Shown here: positions 17,916 to 27,554 of the stretch, in pieces | Layout: each line of letters starts with the position of its first letter | Numbering within the stretch: position 1 is the first letter of the stretch | From: Sphingomonas naasensis | GTDB taxonomy: Bacteria; Pseudomonadota; Alphaproteobacteria; Sphingomonadales; Sphingomonadaceae | Length of the DNA stretch: 64,000 nucleotides | Direction of reading: 5' to 3' | Assembly (NCBI RefSeq): GCF_004792695.1 | Contig: NZ_SRXU01000002.1 | Span: 1-64,000 of the forward strand | Made by a program: the position numbers and the translations under genes | Notes under the pieces: generated by a model | Database searches by the model: none | Seen by the model: only the letters and a program-made list of their open reading frames with translations | Told to the model about the DNA's origin: nothing

Positions 17916-18935
17916 ATGGCCTCGCCGAACGCGCTCTTTGCCACGCTCCGTCCCGGCGACGCGCCGCCGTGGCTGGCCGCGCTGCTGGGCAGCGCCCGCA
18001 GGTCGTCTCCCAATGGCGATTATTTCGAATGGGACGACAAGCAACTCTGGCTCGCCGCCAATGGCGACGTCGCCAATGGCGACGTCGCCAAAGCGGTTTG
18101 CACCGCCTCCTTCCCGCCCGACATCGCAATCGAAGGCCTGCATATCGGCATGCCGATCGCCGCCGCACGTGGCGCCCTGCCCGAGCTCCATTCGCCTGGA
18201 GCGGTCAATGCGAACCTCCTGCATGGCTGGATGCCGGCCGGGAGGCCATGGGGCCTGTTGCTGGAGGAACTCGAAGGCAAAATCCGGTCGATCAGCATGC
18301 TGGTGCGAGGCGCGCTCGACCGGCGATTGGAAGAGGTCGTGCGCGAGCGGAGCGATGCCGCACGAATCTGGGACGCGCCGCCTGCGGCAGATCGCTGGAC
18401 GATGATCGACGACCCGGACGCGCTGCTCGAGGTATGGCTGGGCAGCCAGACGACGCGAGCGCCCTGGTCGAACACCCCCGCCGGCATCTACGCCGCCTAT
18501 GCCGCGTGGCTGAAAGCCGCGACGCCCGACCAATGGCACAGCGCCGCACGGTTCCACAACTGGAGCTACAGCCTCGGGCCGCTGTTCTTCATCAGCCGCC
18601 ACCCGGCGTGCGAGCTCGCGACGGCGCTGCACATCCTCTACGCCGCGGACCTTCGCTGGGTCGCCCGCTTCGGTTTCAATCCGGCTGCGGTTCCGACGCA
18701 TAGCCATGCCACGCTCCGGCTGATCACCGGCATCTGTGATCGCATCAGGCGGGATTGCTACGCTCGATCTCTGGCCTTCGATCCCGCGCGGGATTTCGGG
18801 CGCAATGCGCCGCGCATCGATCTGGGGCCCGGCTTTCCGGCGCAGTTGGAGGGGCGCGAACCCCGGCCGGTACCGTTCGACGACGGATATCCGATCGCCG
18901 TGTGGGAGGCCGTCGGCGTCGTCTACACGCACTAG
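17916..18935 (+). CDS. DUF4274-domain protein, inverted between birA and coaX
   Basis: A 339-residue soluble protein. The DUF4274 pattern appears at about residues 180-270: WLKAATPDQWHSAARFHNW, then LFFISRHPACELATALHI. Function unknown. A 15-base direct duplication at 18060-18089 adds a five-residue repeat (NGDVA twice). The gene opposes the surrounding operon: it is divergent from coaX and ends tail to tail with birA, both stops using the same CTAG at 18932-18935. Its composition is slightly less GC-biased than its neighbours, and it interrupts an otherwise conserved block, so it is probably an insertion. Confidence 0.8.
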   Translation: MASPNALFATLRPGDAPPWLAALLGSARRSSPNGDYFEWDDKQLWLAANGDVANGDVAKAVCTASFPPDIAIEGLHIGMPIAAARGALPELHSPGAVNANLLHGWMPAGRPWGLLLEELEGKIRSISMLVRGALDRRLEEVVRERSDAARIWDAPPAADRWTMIDDPDALLEVWLGSQTTRAPWSNTPAGIYAAYAAWLKAATPDQWHSAARFHNWSYSLGPLFFISRHPACELATALHILYAADLRWVARFGFNPAAVPTHSHATLRLITGICDRIRRDCYARSLAFDPARDFGRNAPRIDLGPGFPAQLEGREPRPVPFDDGYPIAVWEAVGVVYTH

Positions 18936-19633
18936 AGCAGGAAGACGTCCCCCGCGTGAATGACCCGGGTGGTGCTGTCGGCGAGGCGCAGGATGAGCGC
19001 GCCATGGCTGTCCAGCCCCTCGAACAGCCCGTCGATCGCGCTGCCGTCGCTCAGCCGCGCGGTCAGCGCCGTGCCGGCGGGATGCGCCTTGGCGAGCCAG
19101 CGCTCGCGCACCGGGGCGACGCCGTCGCGCCAGCGGGACAGCCAGCGGGCAAAGATCTCGGCGAGCGTCTCGGCGAAGACCTGCGGCTCCGGCGCTGGCG
19201 CATGCGCGGCGATGCTGGTGGCGGGGCGATCGAGATCAACCGGATGGTGCGAGAGATTGACTCCGAAGCCGATGATCACCGCATCGTCGACGCGTTCGAG
19301 CAGGATGCCCGAGAGCTTGGCGCCGTCGACCAGCAGGTCGTTGGGCCATTTGAGCATCGGCTGGACGCCGAACAGCGCCACCGCTTCCTCGAGCGCCACC
19401 GCCGCGACCAGCGCCAGCGTCGCCGGCGAAGGCTCGCCGGGGCGGGTGCGGACGAGCGTCGAGAGGTAGAGATTGCCGGCGGGCGAATCCCACGCCCTGC
19501 CCTGCCGCCCCTTGCCCGAGGTCTGGCGCTCGGCCCGCAGCCAAAGACCTTCGCTCGCGCCGCTTCGCGCGAGTTCAGCCACATCTGCATTGGTCGAGCC
19601 CGTCTCGGCGACGGTCCGGATCGTCGGGATCAG
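18932..19633 (-). CDS. birA: Biotin--[acetyl-CoA-carboxylase] ligase, monofunctional
   Basis: About 233 residues. Ligase signatures are ETGSTN near the start, the biotinyl-AMP loop GKGRQGRAWDSPAGN, then KWPNDLLVDGAKLSGIL, and a small C-terminal SH3-like domain. There is no N-terminal HTH, so it is a ligase and not a repressor. The start is unusual: no ATG, GTG or TTG occurs in frame between the nuoN coding region and the conserved ETGSTN. I place it at CTG 19633, overlapping the nuoN stop as CTGA with GAAGG seven bases upstream. ATC or ACG codons just downstream are alternatives. Confidence 0.9.
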   Translation of the reverse strand: MIPTIRTVAETGSTNADVAELARSGASEGLWLRAERQTSGKGRQGRAWDSPAGNLYLSTLVRTRPGEPSPATLALVAAVALEEAVALFGVQPMLKWPNDLLVDGAKLSGILLERVDDAVIIGFGVNLSHHPVDLDRPATSIAAHAPAPEPQVFAETLAEIFARWLSRWRDGVAPVRERWLAKAHPAGTALTARLSDGSAIDGLFEGLDSHGALILRLADSTTRVIHAGDVFLL

Positions 19634-21075
19634 AACAGCGCCTTCGCGGCGGCCGCAGTGGCCAGCTCGAGCTGCCCGAGCAGCGGCCAGCCGAGCGGCG
19701 AGATCACCGCGGCGGCAACCACCAGCAGCACGCCCTCGACCGGATCGGTCTTGCCCGCAAGCGCATCCGACGGCTCGTCGAAATACATCGTCTTGACGAT
19801 CTTCAGATAATAGAAGGCGCCGATCGTCGAGGCGGCGGCGGCCACTGCGGCGAACACCCACAGCCCGGCATGCACCGCCGCGACGAACACCTGCAGCTTG
19901 GCGAAGAAGCCGAGCAGCGGCGGGATGCCGGCGAGGCTGAGCATGAAGATCAGCATGGCGAGCGCGAGGCCCGGCCGCGTGCGCGACATGCCGGCCATGC
20001 TGGCGATGGTCTCGACCGGCTGGCCATCGGGGCCGCGCATCTGGAGCACGATCAGGAAGCTGCCGAGCGTCATGACGACGTAGATCGCCATGTAGTAGAC
20101 CACGCTCGACACGCCCGCCTCGCCGCCGGCCGCAAGGCCGACCAGCGCGAAGCCGACATTCGCTATCGAAGAATAGGCGAGCAGCCGCTTGATGTTGGTC
20201 TGGCCGATCGCCGCGACCGAACCGAACACGATCGAGGCAAGGGCCGCGAAGATCACGATCTGGCGCCAGTCGTGGATCGCCGGGCCCATCGCCTCGATCG
20301 CGACGCGGGTGGCGAGGGCCACCGCCGCGACCTTGGGCGCCGAGGCGAAGAACGCCGTCACCGGGGTCGGCGCGCCTTCATAGACGTCCGGGGTCCACAT
20401 GTGGAACGGCACCGCGCTCATCTTGAAGGCGAGGCCGGCGAAGACGAACACCAGCCCGAACATCAGCCCGATCGAACGTCCGCCGGCATAGGCCTCGGCG
20501 ATGCCGTCGAACAGCGTCGTGCCCGAAAAGCCGTACACCAGGCTGATGCCGTAGAGCAGGATGCCGGAGGCGAGCGCGCCGAGGACGAAATACTTCAGGC
20601 CCGCTTCGGCCGAGCGCGTGTCGCGGCGCATGAAGCTCGCCAGCACGTACGAGGCGAGGCTCATCAGCTCGAGCCCGACATAGAGCGTCAGCAGATCACC
20701 CGCCGAGACCATCATCCCCATGCCCGCCGCCGAGAGCAGGATGAGAACCGGATATTCGGGGCGGAGGTCGTCGCCCGAGCTGGTCTGGAAGAAGCGCGGA
20801 GCGATCAGGATCGAGATCCCCGCGGCGAAGAAGATCAGCACCTTGGCGAAGGCGGCGAACATGTCGGGGCGATAGAGCCCGCCGAACGCCTCGCCGCCGG
20901 CCGAAGCCGGCCCGGCGAGCGCGATGCCCGCGCCGATCAGCACCGCGATCGAGGTCCAGCTCACCAGCCTGGTCGAAGCCTGGCCGCCCCATGCCGCGAC
21001 GAGCATCAGCGCGATCGCGCCGACCGCCAGCACCAGCTCGGGCAGGCTCATCAGCAATTGAGTCGAATAATCCAT
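19630..21075 (-). CDS. nuoN: NADH-quinone oxidoreductase subunit N
   Basis: A 481-residue, antiporter-like membrane subunit of complex I with about 14 helices. Key proton-channel residues are visible: Glu in LYVGLELMSLASY, Lys in GQTNIKRLLAYSS, and a Lys in TM5-type segments. The start ATG at 21075 overlaps the nuoM stop (TGATG), and the stop overlaps the proposed birA start. It is the last nuo gene of the operon, in the standard order. Confidence 0.97.
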   Translation of the reverse strand: MDYSTQLLMSLPELVLAVGAIALMLVAAWGGQASTRLVSWTSIAVLIGAGIALAGPASAGGEAFGGLYRPDMFAAFAKVLIFFAAGISILIAPRFFQTSSGDDLRPEYPVLILLSAAGMGMMVSAGDLLTLYVGLELMSLASYVLASFMRRDTRSAEAGLKYFVLGALASGILLYGISLVYGFSGTTLFDGIAEAYAGGRSIGLMFGLVFVFAGLAFKMSAVPFHMWTPDVYEGAPTPVTAFFASAPKVAAVALATRVAIEAMGPAIHDWRQIVIFAALASIVFGSVAAIGQTNIKRLLAYSSIANVGFALVGLAAGGEAGVSSVVYYMAIYVVMTLGSFLIVLQMRGPDGQPVETIASMAGMSRTRPGLALAMLIFMLSLAGIPPLLGFFAKLQVFVAAVHAGLWVFAAVAAAASTIGAFYYLKIVKTMYFDEPSDALAGKTDPVEGVLLVVAAAVISPLGWPLLGQLELATAAAAKALF

Positions 21076-22694
21076 CAGTGCGCACCCCCGTGCGCGGAGG
21101 CGGCAGCCGGAGCGCCGCTATGGTTGGTTGCGGAAGCCTCGCCAGCAGCCGCGCCATGGCCTTCGCCATGCGCCGGCGCCGCGGCGGGGTTACCGGGTGT
21201 GGGCCTGGAGTCGCCGGCCGGAGCGGCACGCGACACCCGCTCGACGAGGCGCGCGGTGTCGGCGCGCATCGGGGCGAGGAAGCTCTCGGGATAGACGCCC
21301 ATCCACAGCACCGCCGCCGCGATCGGGCCGAGCAGCCACAGCTCGCGCATCGACAGATCGGGCATCGCGCGGACATCGTCCTTGGTCAGATCGCCCCAGA
21401 CGACGCGGCGGAACAGCCACAGCATATAGGCGGCGCCGAGGATGATGCCGGTGGTGCCGATGAACGCGGTCAGCGTCGAGGCCTTGTAGGTGCCCGCGAG
21501 GCCGAGGAACTCGCCGACGAAGTTGCTCGTCCCCGGCAGGCCGACCGAGGCCATAGTGAAGAGCAGGAACAGCGTGGCATAGCGCGGCATGTTGATCGCG
21601 AGGCCGCCATAACGGTCGATCTCGCGAGTGTGGAGCCGGTCGTAGATCACGCCGACGCAAAGGAACAGCGCGCCCGAGACGAGGCCGTGGCCGAGCATCA
21701 CCATCATCGCGCCGTCGATGCCCTGTTCGTTGAAGGCGAACAGGCCCATCGTCACGATCGCCATGTGCGCCACCGACGAATAGGCGATCAGCTTCTTCAT
21801 GTCGGTCTGCACCAGCGCGACGAGCGAGGTGTAGACCACCGCGACGCACGACAATGCGAACACCAGCCACATGAACTGGGCCGAAGCCTCGGGGAACATC
21901 GGCAGGCTGAAGCGCAGGAAGCCGTATCCGCCGAGCTTGAGCAGCACGCCCGCCAGGATCACCGACCCCGCGGTCGGCGCCTGGACGTGCGCGTCGGGAA
22001 GCCAGGTGTGGACCGGCCACATCGGCATCTTGACCGCGAACGACGCGAAGAACGCCAGCCACAGCCAGGTCTGCCACTGCGCCGGGAAGTCGTGCGCCAT
22101 CAGCGCCGGGATCGACGCGGTGCCGGCGTTGAGCAGCATCGCGATCATCGCGATCAGCATCAGCAGCGAGCCGAGCAGCGTGTAGAGGAAGAATTTGTAC
22201 GACGCGTAGATGCGGTTCGCGCCGCCCCAGATGCCGATGATCAGGTACATCGGGATCAGCCCGCCTTCGAAGAAGACGTAGAAGAGCAGCAGATCCTGCG
22301 CGGCGAAGGTGCCGATCATCAGGATCAGCGTGAGCAGCATCGCCGCCATATATTCGGGGACGCGCTTCTCGATCGCGGTCCAGCTCGCGCCGATGCAGAT
22401 CGGCATGAGGAAGACCGAGAGCATGATCAGCAGCAGCGCGAAGCCGTCGATGCCCAGCGCCCAGGCGAAGTCGACGCCGCCGATGCCGAACAGCCGGACA
22501 TGCTCGACATATTGCCACTGGGCGGCGCCGGGGCTCGCGTCGAAATGGGCCCAGAGCCAGATGCCCAGCGCCAGATCGATCAGCGTCGCGCCGAGCGCGA
22601 TCCAGCGGGCACCCTTCGCGCCTGCGAACAGGCAGGCGACCGCGGCGATCGCGGGTATCGCCAGCATGATGGAGAGGATCGGGAAGCCGCTCAT
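21075..22694 (-). CDS. nuoM: NADH-quinone oxidoreductase subunit M with low-complexity tail
   Basis: A 539-residue proton-pumping membrane subunit of complex I. It has the conserved Glu in [12 protein letters not shown], Lys in [13 protein letters not shown] and the [10 protein letters not shown] loop. The last 45 residues or so form an Ala, Gly and His-rich low-complexity tail beyond the normal subunit end, containing HGEGHG and SAHGGAH. Its start overlaps the nuoL stop as ATGA, and its stop overlaps the nuoN start. Confidence 0.97.
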   Translation of the reverse strand: MSGFPILSIMLAIPAIAAVACLFAGAKGARWIALGATLIDLALGIWLWAHFDASPGAAQWQYVEHVRLFGIGGVDFAWALGIDGFALLLIMLSVFLMPICIGASWTAIEKRVPEYMAAMLLTLILMIGTFAAQDLLLFYVFFEGGLIPMYLIIGIWGGANRIYASYKFFLYTLLGSLLMLIAMIAMLLNAGTASIPALMAHDFPAQWQTWLWLAFFASFAVKMPMWPVHTWLPDAHVQAPTAGSVILAGVLLKLGGYGFLRFSLPMFPEASAQFMWLVFALSCVAVVYTSLVALVQTDMKKLIAYSSVAHMAIVTMGLFAFNEQGIDGAMMVMLGHGLVSGALFLCVGVIYDRLHTREIDRYGGLAINMPRYATLFLLFTMASVGLPGTSNFVGEFLGLAGTYKASTLTAFIGTTGIILGAAYMLWLFRRVVWGDLTKDDVRAMPDLSMRELWLLGPIAAAVLWMGVYPESFLAPMRADTARLVERVSRAAPAGDSRPTPGNPAAAPAHGEGHGAAAGEASATNHSGAPAAASAHGGAH

Positions 22695-24784
22695 CCTGCG
22701 ATCACCCAGGTGAGCGCGGCGGTGAGACCGATCAGCATGATGAACGCATAGGTGTAGAGATATCCCGATTGCAGGCGCGCCGTGCCGACGCTGCCGAGCT
22801 GGACCAGACGGGCGATGCCGTTGGGGCCGAAGCGGTCGATGGTGCCTTCGTCACCCGCCTTCCAGAGCAGCCGGCCGATCGCGAATGCGGGGCGGACGAA
22901 CAGGAAGTTGTAGAGCTCGTCGAAGTACCATTTGTTGAGCAGGAAGGTGTGGAGCACGCGGAAGTTGCTCGCGACCGCGGCGGCGAAGCCGGGCTTGCCG
23001 ATATAGGCGTACCACGCGCTCCCCAGCCCGAGCAGCATCGCGACCGTCGCCGAGAGCTTCACCCAGGTCGGCACCCCGTGCATCGCGTGCATCAGATGCG
23101 CGTTGAACGCGATCGATCCGTTCCAGAAATGCGCGCCCTCCTCGGCTTCGATGAAGAAGCCATGGAAGACATAGCCCGCGGCGATCGCGCCCATCGACAG
23201 CAGCAGCAGCGGGACCAGCATCACCCACGGGCTCTCGTGCGGATGATAGCCCGCCGTGCCCTCGACGGCATGATCGTCGTGCCCGGCGTGGTGCGCGTCG
23301 GGCGCATGCCCGGCATCCTCGGCCGAGGGCTGATCGTCGTGATGCGCATCATGGCCATGGCCGTGCGCGTCGTGGACGGCGTGCTGGATATGCTCCGAGC
23401 CCGCCCAGCGCGGCTTGCCGTGGAAAGTGAGGAACACGACGCGCCAGCTGTAGAAGCTGGTGAGTAGCGCGACGAACACACCGACCCAGAAGGCGCTCGG
23501 CACGCCCGCGGCCCATGCCGCCTCGATGATCGCGTCCTTCGAGTGGAAGCCGGCGAAGCCGATCGCGGCGACGCCGTCGAACACGCCCGGAATGCCCACG
23601 CCGGTGATCGCGAGCGTGCCCGCCATCATCGTCCAATAGGTCAGCGGGATCTTCTTCCACAGGCCGCCATAGAAGCGCATGTCCTGCTCGTGGTGCATCG
23701 CATGGATCACCGAGCCGGCACCGAGGAACAGCAAAGCCTTGAAGAAGGCGTGCGTGAACAGGTGGAACATCGCCGCGCCGTAGGCGCCGACGCCCGCGGC
23801 GAAGAACATGTAGCCGAGCTGCGAGCAGGTCGAATAGGCGATGACGCGCTTGATGTCGGTCTGGACGAGGCCGACGGTGGCGGCGAACAGGCAGGTCGCA
23901 GCGCCGACGAAGGTCACCACGCCCATCGCCGTCGGGCTCATCTCGAACATCGGCGACATGCGGCAGACCATGAACACGCCGGCGGTGACCATCGTCGCGG
24001 CGTGGATCAGCGCCGACACCGGGGTCGGACCCTCCATCGCGTCGGGAAGCCAGGTGTGGAGCCCGAGCTGCGCCGACTTGCCCATCGCGCCAACGAACAG
24101 CAGCAGGCAGAGCAGGGTCAGCGTGTCGAAGCGATAGCCGAGAAAGCCGATCGTCGAGCCGGCCATGCCCGGCGCCGCGGCGAGGATCGTCGGGATGTCG
24201 ACGGTGCCGAAGACGAGGAAGGTGCCGAAGATGCCCAGCATGAAGCCGAGATCGCCGACGCGGTTGACCACGAACGCCTTGATCGCCGCGGCGTTGGCGC
24301 TCGGCTTGCGGAACCAGAAGCCGATCAGCAGGTACGAGGCGAGACCGACGCCTTCCCAGCCGAAGAACATCTGGACGAGGTTGTTCGCGGTCACCAGCAT
24401 CAGCATCGCGAAGGTGAACAGCGACAGATAGGCGAAGAAGCGCGGCTGATCCGGGTCCTCGCTCATATAGCCCCAGCTATAGAGGTGGACGAGCGCCGAG
24501 ACGCTGGTGATCACCACGAGCATCACCGCGGTGAGCGCGTCGACGCGCAGCTCCCAGGTGAAGTGCATCGTGCCCGAGCTCACCCAGTGCAGCACCGGGG
24601 TGACCGTCGGCGCGATGCCGCCATGGAGATGTTCGAGGAAGATCGGCCACGACAGCGCGCAGGCGGCGATCAGCGCGCCCGTGGTCAGCAGCTTGGGCAG
24701 CACGCTGCCGAACGCCTTGTTCGACAGCCCCGCAATCGCGGCGGCGATCAGCGGCAGGAATACGATGAGGAGAATCGGCGACAT
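22691..24784 (-). CDS. nuoL: NADH-quinone oxidoreductase subunit L with His/Asp-rich insert
   Basis: A 697-residue distal antiporter-like subunit with the long lateral helix of complex I. Pump residues: Glu in [14 protein letters not shown], Lys in [13 protein letters not shown], and the [14 protein letters not shown] loop. Between helices, at about residues 455-510, lies a strongly His and Asp-rich insert (for example [11 protein letters not shown] and [11 protein letters not shown]) that standard NuoL lacks. It would lie in an extramembrane loop and could bind metal. The start overlaps the nuoK stop (TGATG). Confidence 0.97.
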   Translation of the reverse strand: MSPILLIVFLPLIAAAIAGLSNKAFGSVLPKLLTTGALIAACALSWPIFLEHLHGGIAPTVTPVLHWVSSGTMHFTWELRVDALTAVMLVVITSVSALVHLYSWGYMSEDPDQPRFFAYLSLFTFAMLMLVTANNLVQMFFGWEGVGLASYLLIGFWFRKPSANAAAIKAFVVNRVGDLGFMLGIFGTFLVFGTVDIPTILAAAPGMAGSTIGFLGYRFDTLTLLCLLLFVGAMGKSAQLGLHTWLPDAMEGPTPVSALIHAATMVTAGVFMVCRMSPMFEMSPTAMGVVTFVGAATCLFAATVGLVQTDIKRVIAYSTCSQLGYMFFAAGVGAYGAAMFHLFTHAFFKALLFLGAGSVIHAMHHEQDMRFYGGLWKKIPLTYWTMMAGTLAITGVGIPGVFDGVAAIGFAGFHSKDAIIEAAWAAGVPSAFWVGVFVALLTSFYSWRVVFLTFHGKPRWAGSEHIQHAVHDAHGHGHDAHHDDQPSAEDAGHAPDAHHAGHDDHAVEGTAGYHPHESPWVMLVPLLLLSMGAIAAGYVFHGFFIEAEEGAHFWNGSIAFNAHLMHAMHGVPTWVKLSATVAMLLGLGSAWYAYIGKPGFAAAVASNFRVLHTFLLNKWYFDELYNFLFVRPAFAIGRLLWKAGDEGTIDRFGPNGIARLVQLGSVGTARLQSGYLYTYAFIMLIGLTAALTWVIAG

Positions 24785-25089
24785 CAGCCCTTCATCCGAT
24801 TGACGTCGTCGACCGAGATCGTGCCCCGGCTACGGAAGTAGATGACGAGAATGGCGAGCCCGATCGCGGCCTCGCCGGCGGCGACGGTGAGCACGAACAT
24901 CGCGAACACCTGCCCGACGAGATCGCCCAAAGCCGCCGAGAAGGCGACGAGGTTGAGGTTCACCGCGAGCAGGATGAGCTCGATCGCCATCAGGATGACG
25001 ATCAGGTTCTTGCGGTTCATGAAGATGCCGAGCACGCCCAGCGTGAACAGGATCGCCGAGACGACCAGATAATGGGTGACGCCGATCAC
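24784..25089 (-). CDS. nuoK: NADH-quinone oxidoreductase subunit K
   Basis: A 101-residue membrane subunit with three helices. The two Glu residues of the proton path are visible: one in [13 protein letters not shown] on helix 2 and one in [13 protein letters not shown] on helix 3. The start is GTG 25089, overlapping the nuoJ stop as GTGA; the length is typical for the family. Confidence 0.97.
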   Translation of the reverse strand: MIGVTHYLVVSAILFTLGVLGIFMNRKNLIVILMAIELILLAVNLNLVAFSAALGDLVGQVFAMFVLTVAAGEAAIGLAILVIYFRSRGTISVDDVNRMKG

Positions 25090-25697
25090 AGCTCGACCCC
25101 CTGCCCGACCGGCGGGTTCATGTTGCGGGTAGCGTCCTTGGCGCGGCGGTTGATCTGGCGGTTGATGTTCTGCGGGCGGACGTCGCTGCGCTGGCGCCAG
25201 GTCAGCACGATCGCGCCGATCATCGCGACGAGCAGCACAAGGCCCGCGCCTTCGAAGATGAACAGATAGCGCGTGTAGAGCAGCCGTCCGATCGCCTCGA
25301 TATTGGGCACATCGGCCTCGATCGGCGCGATGCGGCGGCCGAGCGCGAGCCCGCCCGCGCTATAGGCGCCGATCGCGATGACGATCTCGGCGACCAGCGC
25401 GACGGCGAGCGCGAGGCCCACCGCGGCATAGCGCATTACTCCCGCACGCAGCTCGGCGAAGTCGATGTTGAGCATCATCACGACGAACAGGAAGAGCACC
25501 GCGACCGCGCCGACATAGACGATGACGAGCAGCATCGCGATGAACTCGGCGCCCGCGAGCACCATCAGCCCCGCCGCGTTGAAGAAGGCGAGGATCAGCC
25601 AGAGCACGCTGTGCACCGGGTTGCGCGAGATGATCGTGAACGCCCCGGAGAGGCACACGATCGTCGCGAACAGATAAAAGGCGATGAGCTGGATCAT
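25086..25697 (-). CDS. nuoJ: NADH-quinone oxidoreductase subunit J
   Basis: A 203-residue membrane subunit with five helices. The conserved helix 3 segment [15 protein letters not shown]-like reads here as [19 protein letters not shown] in part. The start is ATG 25697 ([10 protein letters not shown]). A longer frame upstream runs into the palindromic element at 25706-25796 and is not used, since its residues (PRFRGGDG) are the usual translation of that repeat. It is separated from nuoI by 141 bp, the only sizeable gap inside the operon. Confidence 0.96.
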   Translation of the reverse strand: MIQLIAFYLFATIVCLSGAFTIISRNPVHSVLWLILAFFNAAGLMVLAGAEFIAMLLVIVYVGAVAVLFLFVVMMLNIDFAELRAGVMRYAAVGLALAVALVAEIVIAIGAYSAGGLALGRRIAPIEADVPNIEAIGRLLYTRYLFIFEGAGLVLLVAMIGAIVLTWRQRSDVRPQNINRQINRRAKDATRNMNPPVGQGVEL

Positions 25698-25705
25698 TAT
25701 TTGCC

Positions 25706-25796
25706 CGTCACCCCCGCGAAAGCGGGGGTCCATCTCCCGTGCTGTCCCGCAACCGGCGCGTGCCGGAGTTGGGTCCCCGCTTTCGCGGGGATGACG
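25706..25796. repeat. Inverted-pair palindromic element inside the nuo operon
   Basis: Left hairpin CGTCACCCCCGC / GCGGGGGTCCAT and right inverted hairpin GGGTCCCCGC / GCGGGGATGACG flank about 35 bases. It fills most of the gap between nuoJ (start 25697) and nuoI (end 25839). It is the best preserved member of the GTCAYCCCCGCG family and similar to 55476-55583 and 63446-63557. Confidence 0.88.
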
Positions 25797-25838
25797 GTTT
25801 GAAAGTGAATCATCGTGCGTCCCACTGTTGGCGCGCGC

Positions 25839-26324
25839 TTAACGGTACGGTGCATCGGCGGCAAGGTTCGCGGCGATCGCGCGCTCCCAGCGGTCGCCGT
25901 TGGCGAGCAGCTTGTCCTTGTCGTAGATCAGCTCCTCGCGGGTCTCGGTCGAGAATTCGAAGTTCGGCCCCTCGACGATCGCATCGACCGGGCACGCCTC
26001 CTGGCACAAGCCACAATAAATGCACTTGGTCATGTCGATGTCGTAGCGCGTGGTGCGGCGGCTGCCGTCGTCACGCGGCTCGGCCTCGATCGTGATCGCC
26101 AGCGCCGGGCACACCGCCTCGCACAGCTTGCACGCGATGCAACGCTCCTCGCCATTGGGATAGCGGCGCAGCGCATGCTCGCCGCGGAAGCGGGGCGAGA
26201 TCGGATTCTTCTCGTAGGGGTAGTTGATCGTCGCCTTGGGCTTGAAGAAATACTTCAAGGTCAGCCAGTGCGCCTTGATGAACTCCCACAGCGTGTAGGA
26301 ACGGACGAGTTGGGCGATGCTCAT
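25839..26324 (-). CDS. nuoI: NADH-quinone oxidoreductase subunit I
   Basis: A 161-residue ferredoxin-like subunit holding the two [4Fe-4S] clusters N6a and N6b of complex I. Two complete cluster motifs are visible: [12 protein letters not shown] and [12 protein letters not shown]. The start is ATG 26324, overlapping the nuoH stop as ATGA. The N-terminal amphipathic helix ([13 protein letters not shown]) and the length are typical of alphaproteobacterial NuoI. Confidence 0.97.
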   Translation of the reverse strand: MSIAQLVRSYTLWEFIKAHWLTLKYFFKPKATINYPYEKNPISPRFRGEHALRRYPNGEERCIACKLCEAVCPALAITIEAEPRDDGSRRTTRYDIDMTKCIYCGLCQEACPVDAIVEGPNFEFSTETREELIYDKDKLLANGDRWERAIAANLAADAPYR

Positions 26325-27376
26325 GCGGGAAATCCAACCCGGGCCCACATCAGGTAGCCCGAAACGAGGAACACGAAGATCAGCGACAGCGGCAGGAAGA
26401 TCTTCCAGCCCAGCCGCATCAGCTGGTCGTAGCGATAGCGCGGAACCGTCGCCTTCACCCAGCTGAACACGAAGAAGAAGAACAGGATCTTGGCGAAAAG
26501 CCAGAGGATGCCGGGCACGAGGTACAAAGGCGCCCAGTCGATCGGGGGCAGATAGCCGCCCCAGAACAAGGTCGCGTTGAGCGCGCACATCAGCAGCACA
26601 TTGGCATATTCGCCGAGCCAGTAGAGCGCGAAGCTCATCGACGAATATTCGGTCTGGTAGCCGGCGACGAGCTCCGACTCGGCCTCGGTCAAGTCGAACG
26701 GCGCGCGCTGGGTCTCGGCGAGCGACGAGATGAAGAACACCACCGCCATCGGGAACAGCAGCGGGTTGAAGCCATAGCCGTTGATCAGCCCGAAGATGTG
26801 CGCCTTCTGCCCCTCGACGATGCCGCCGAGATTGAACGTCCCGGCCCACAGCACCACCGCGATCAGCACGAAGCCGATCGAGACTTCGTAGCTCACCATC
26901 TGCGCCGCGGCGCGGATCGCCGAGTAGAACGGATATTTCGAGTTGGACGACCAGCCCGCGAGGATGATCCCGTAGACGCCGAGCGACGAGGCCGCGAGGA
27001 TGTAGAGCAGCCCGACATTGATGTTCGAGAGCACCACGCCCGCCTGCCACGGCACCACCGCCCAGACGATCAGTGCCACCGTGAAGGTGATGATCGGCGC
27101 GATCAGGAACAGCGTCTTGTTGGCGCCCGACGGAATGATGGTTTCCTGGAGGAACACCTTCAGGCCGTCGGCGAAGCTCTGCAGCAGCCCGAGCGGGCCG
27201 ACGACGTTGGGGCCGCGACGCAGCGCCATCGCCGCCCAGATCTTGCGATCGGCATAGATGATCATCGCCACCGCCAGCATCAGCGGCAATGCGATCACGA
27301 GAATCCCGACGATCGTGGCGACGAACCACGCCCAGCCGAACGGCAGGCCGATGGTGTTCTGGAAGAAGGCGGTCAT
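26321..27376 (-). CDS. nuoH: NADH-quinone oxidoreductase subunit H
   Basis: A 351-residue membrane subunit at the quinone-binding junction, with eight or more helices. The conserved segments are the first loop with [16 protein letters not shown], the Glu-rich loop [21 protein letters not shown] and [15 protein letters not shown]. The start is ATG 27376, 13 bases after the stop of a small membrane-protein gene, with GACGGAAA ahead of it. Confidence 0.97.
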   Translation of the reverse strand: MTAFFQNTIGLPFGWAWFVATIVGILVIALPLMLAVAMIIYADRKIWAAMALRRGPNVVGPLGLLQSFADGLKVFLQETIIPSGANKTLFLIAPIITFTVALIVWAVVPWQAGVVLSNINVGLLYILAASSLGVYGIILAGWSSNSKYPFYSAIRAAAQMVSYEVSIGFVLIAVVLWAGTFNLGGIVEGQKAHIFGLINGYGFNPLLFPMAVVFFISSLAETQRAPFDLTEAESELVAGYQTEYSSMSFALYWLGEYANVLLMCALNATLFWGGYLPPIDWAPLYLVPGILWLFAKILFFFFVFSWVKATVPRYRYDQLMRLGWKIFLPLSLIFVFLVSGYLMWARVGFPA

Positions 27377-27389
27377 GCGAAAATTTCCG

Positions 27390-27551
27390 TCATTCCATAA
27401 AAGCCATGATCAGCACCGCGACAATCAACACGACGATCGCGATCAGAACGCCCCAAGCCACCCGGCGCACGCGTCGCGACCGGCTGTCGGTGGCTACCTC
27501 GATCGCCGTGCCCACCGCTTCCACGACCAACTCGCCAATGCCGTCGACCAT
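27390..27551 (-). CDS. Small single-helix membrane protein between nuoG and nuoH
   Basis: A 53-residue frame from ATG 27551 to TGA 27390. The first 30 residues are polar and end with a cluster of Arg ([10 protein letters not shown]), followed by one hydrophobic helix ([17 protein letters not shown]). The ATG is three bases after the nuoG stop, and its stop is 13 bases before nuoH, so it is placed for translational coupling. No family recognised. The Arg cluster predicts an N-in orientation. It may be a complex I accessory or assembly factor, by position only. Confidence 0.65.
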   Translation of the reverse strand: MVDGIGELVVEAVGTAIEVATDSRSRRVRRVAWGVLIAIVVLIVAVLIMAFME

Positions 27552-27554
27552 AGG

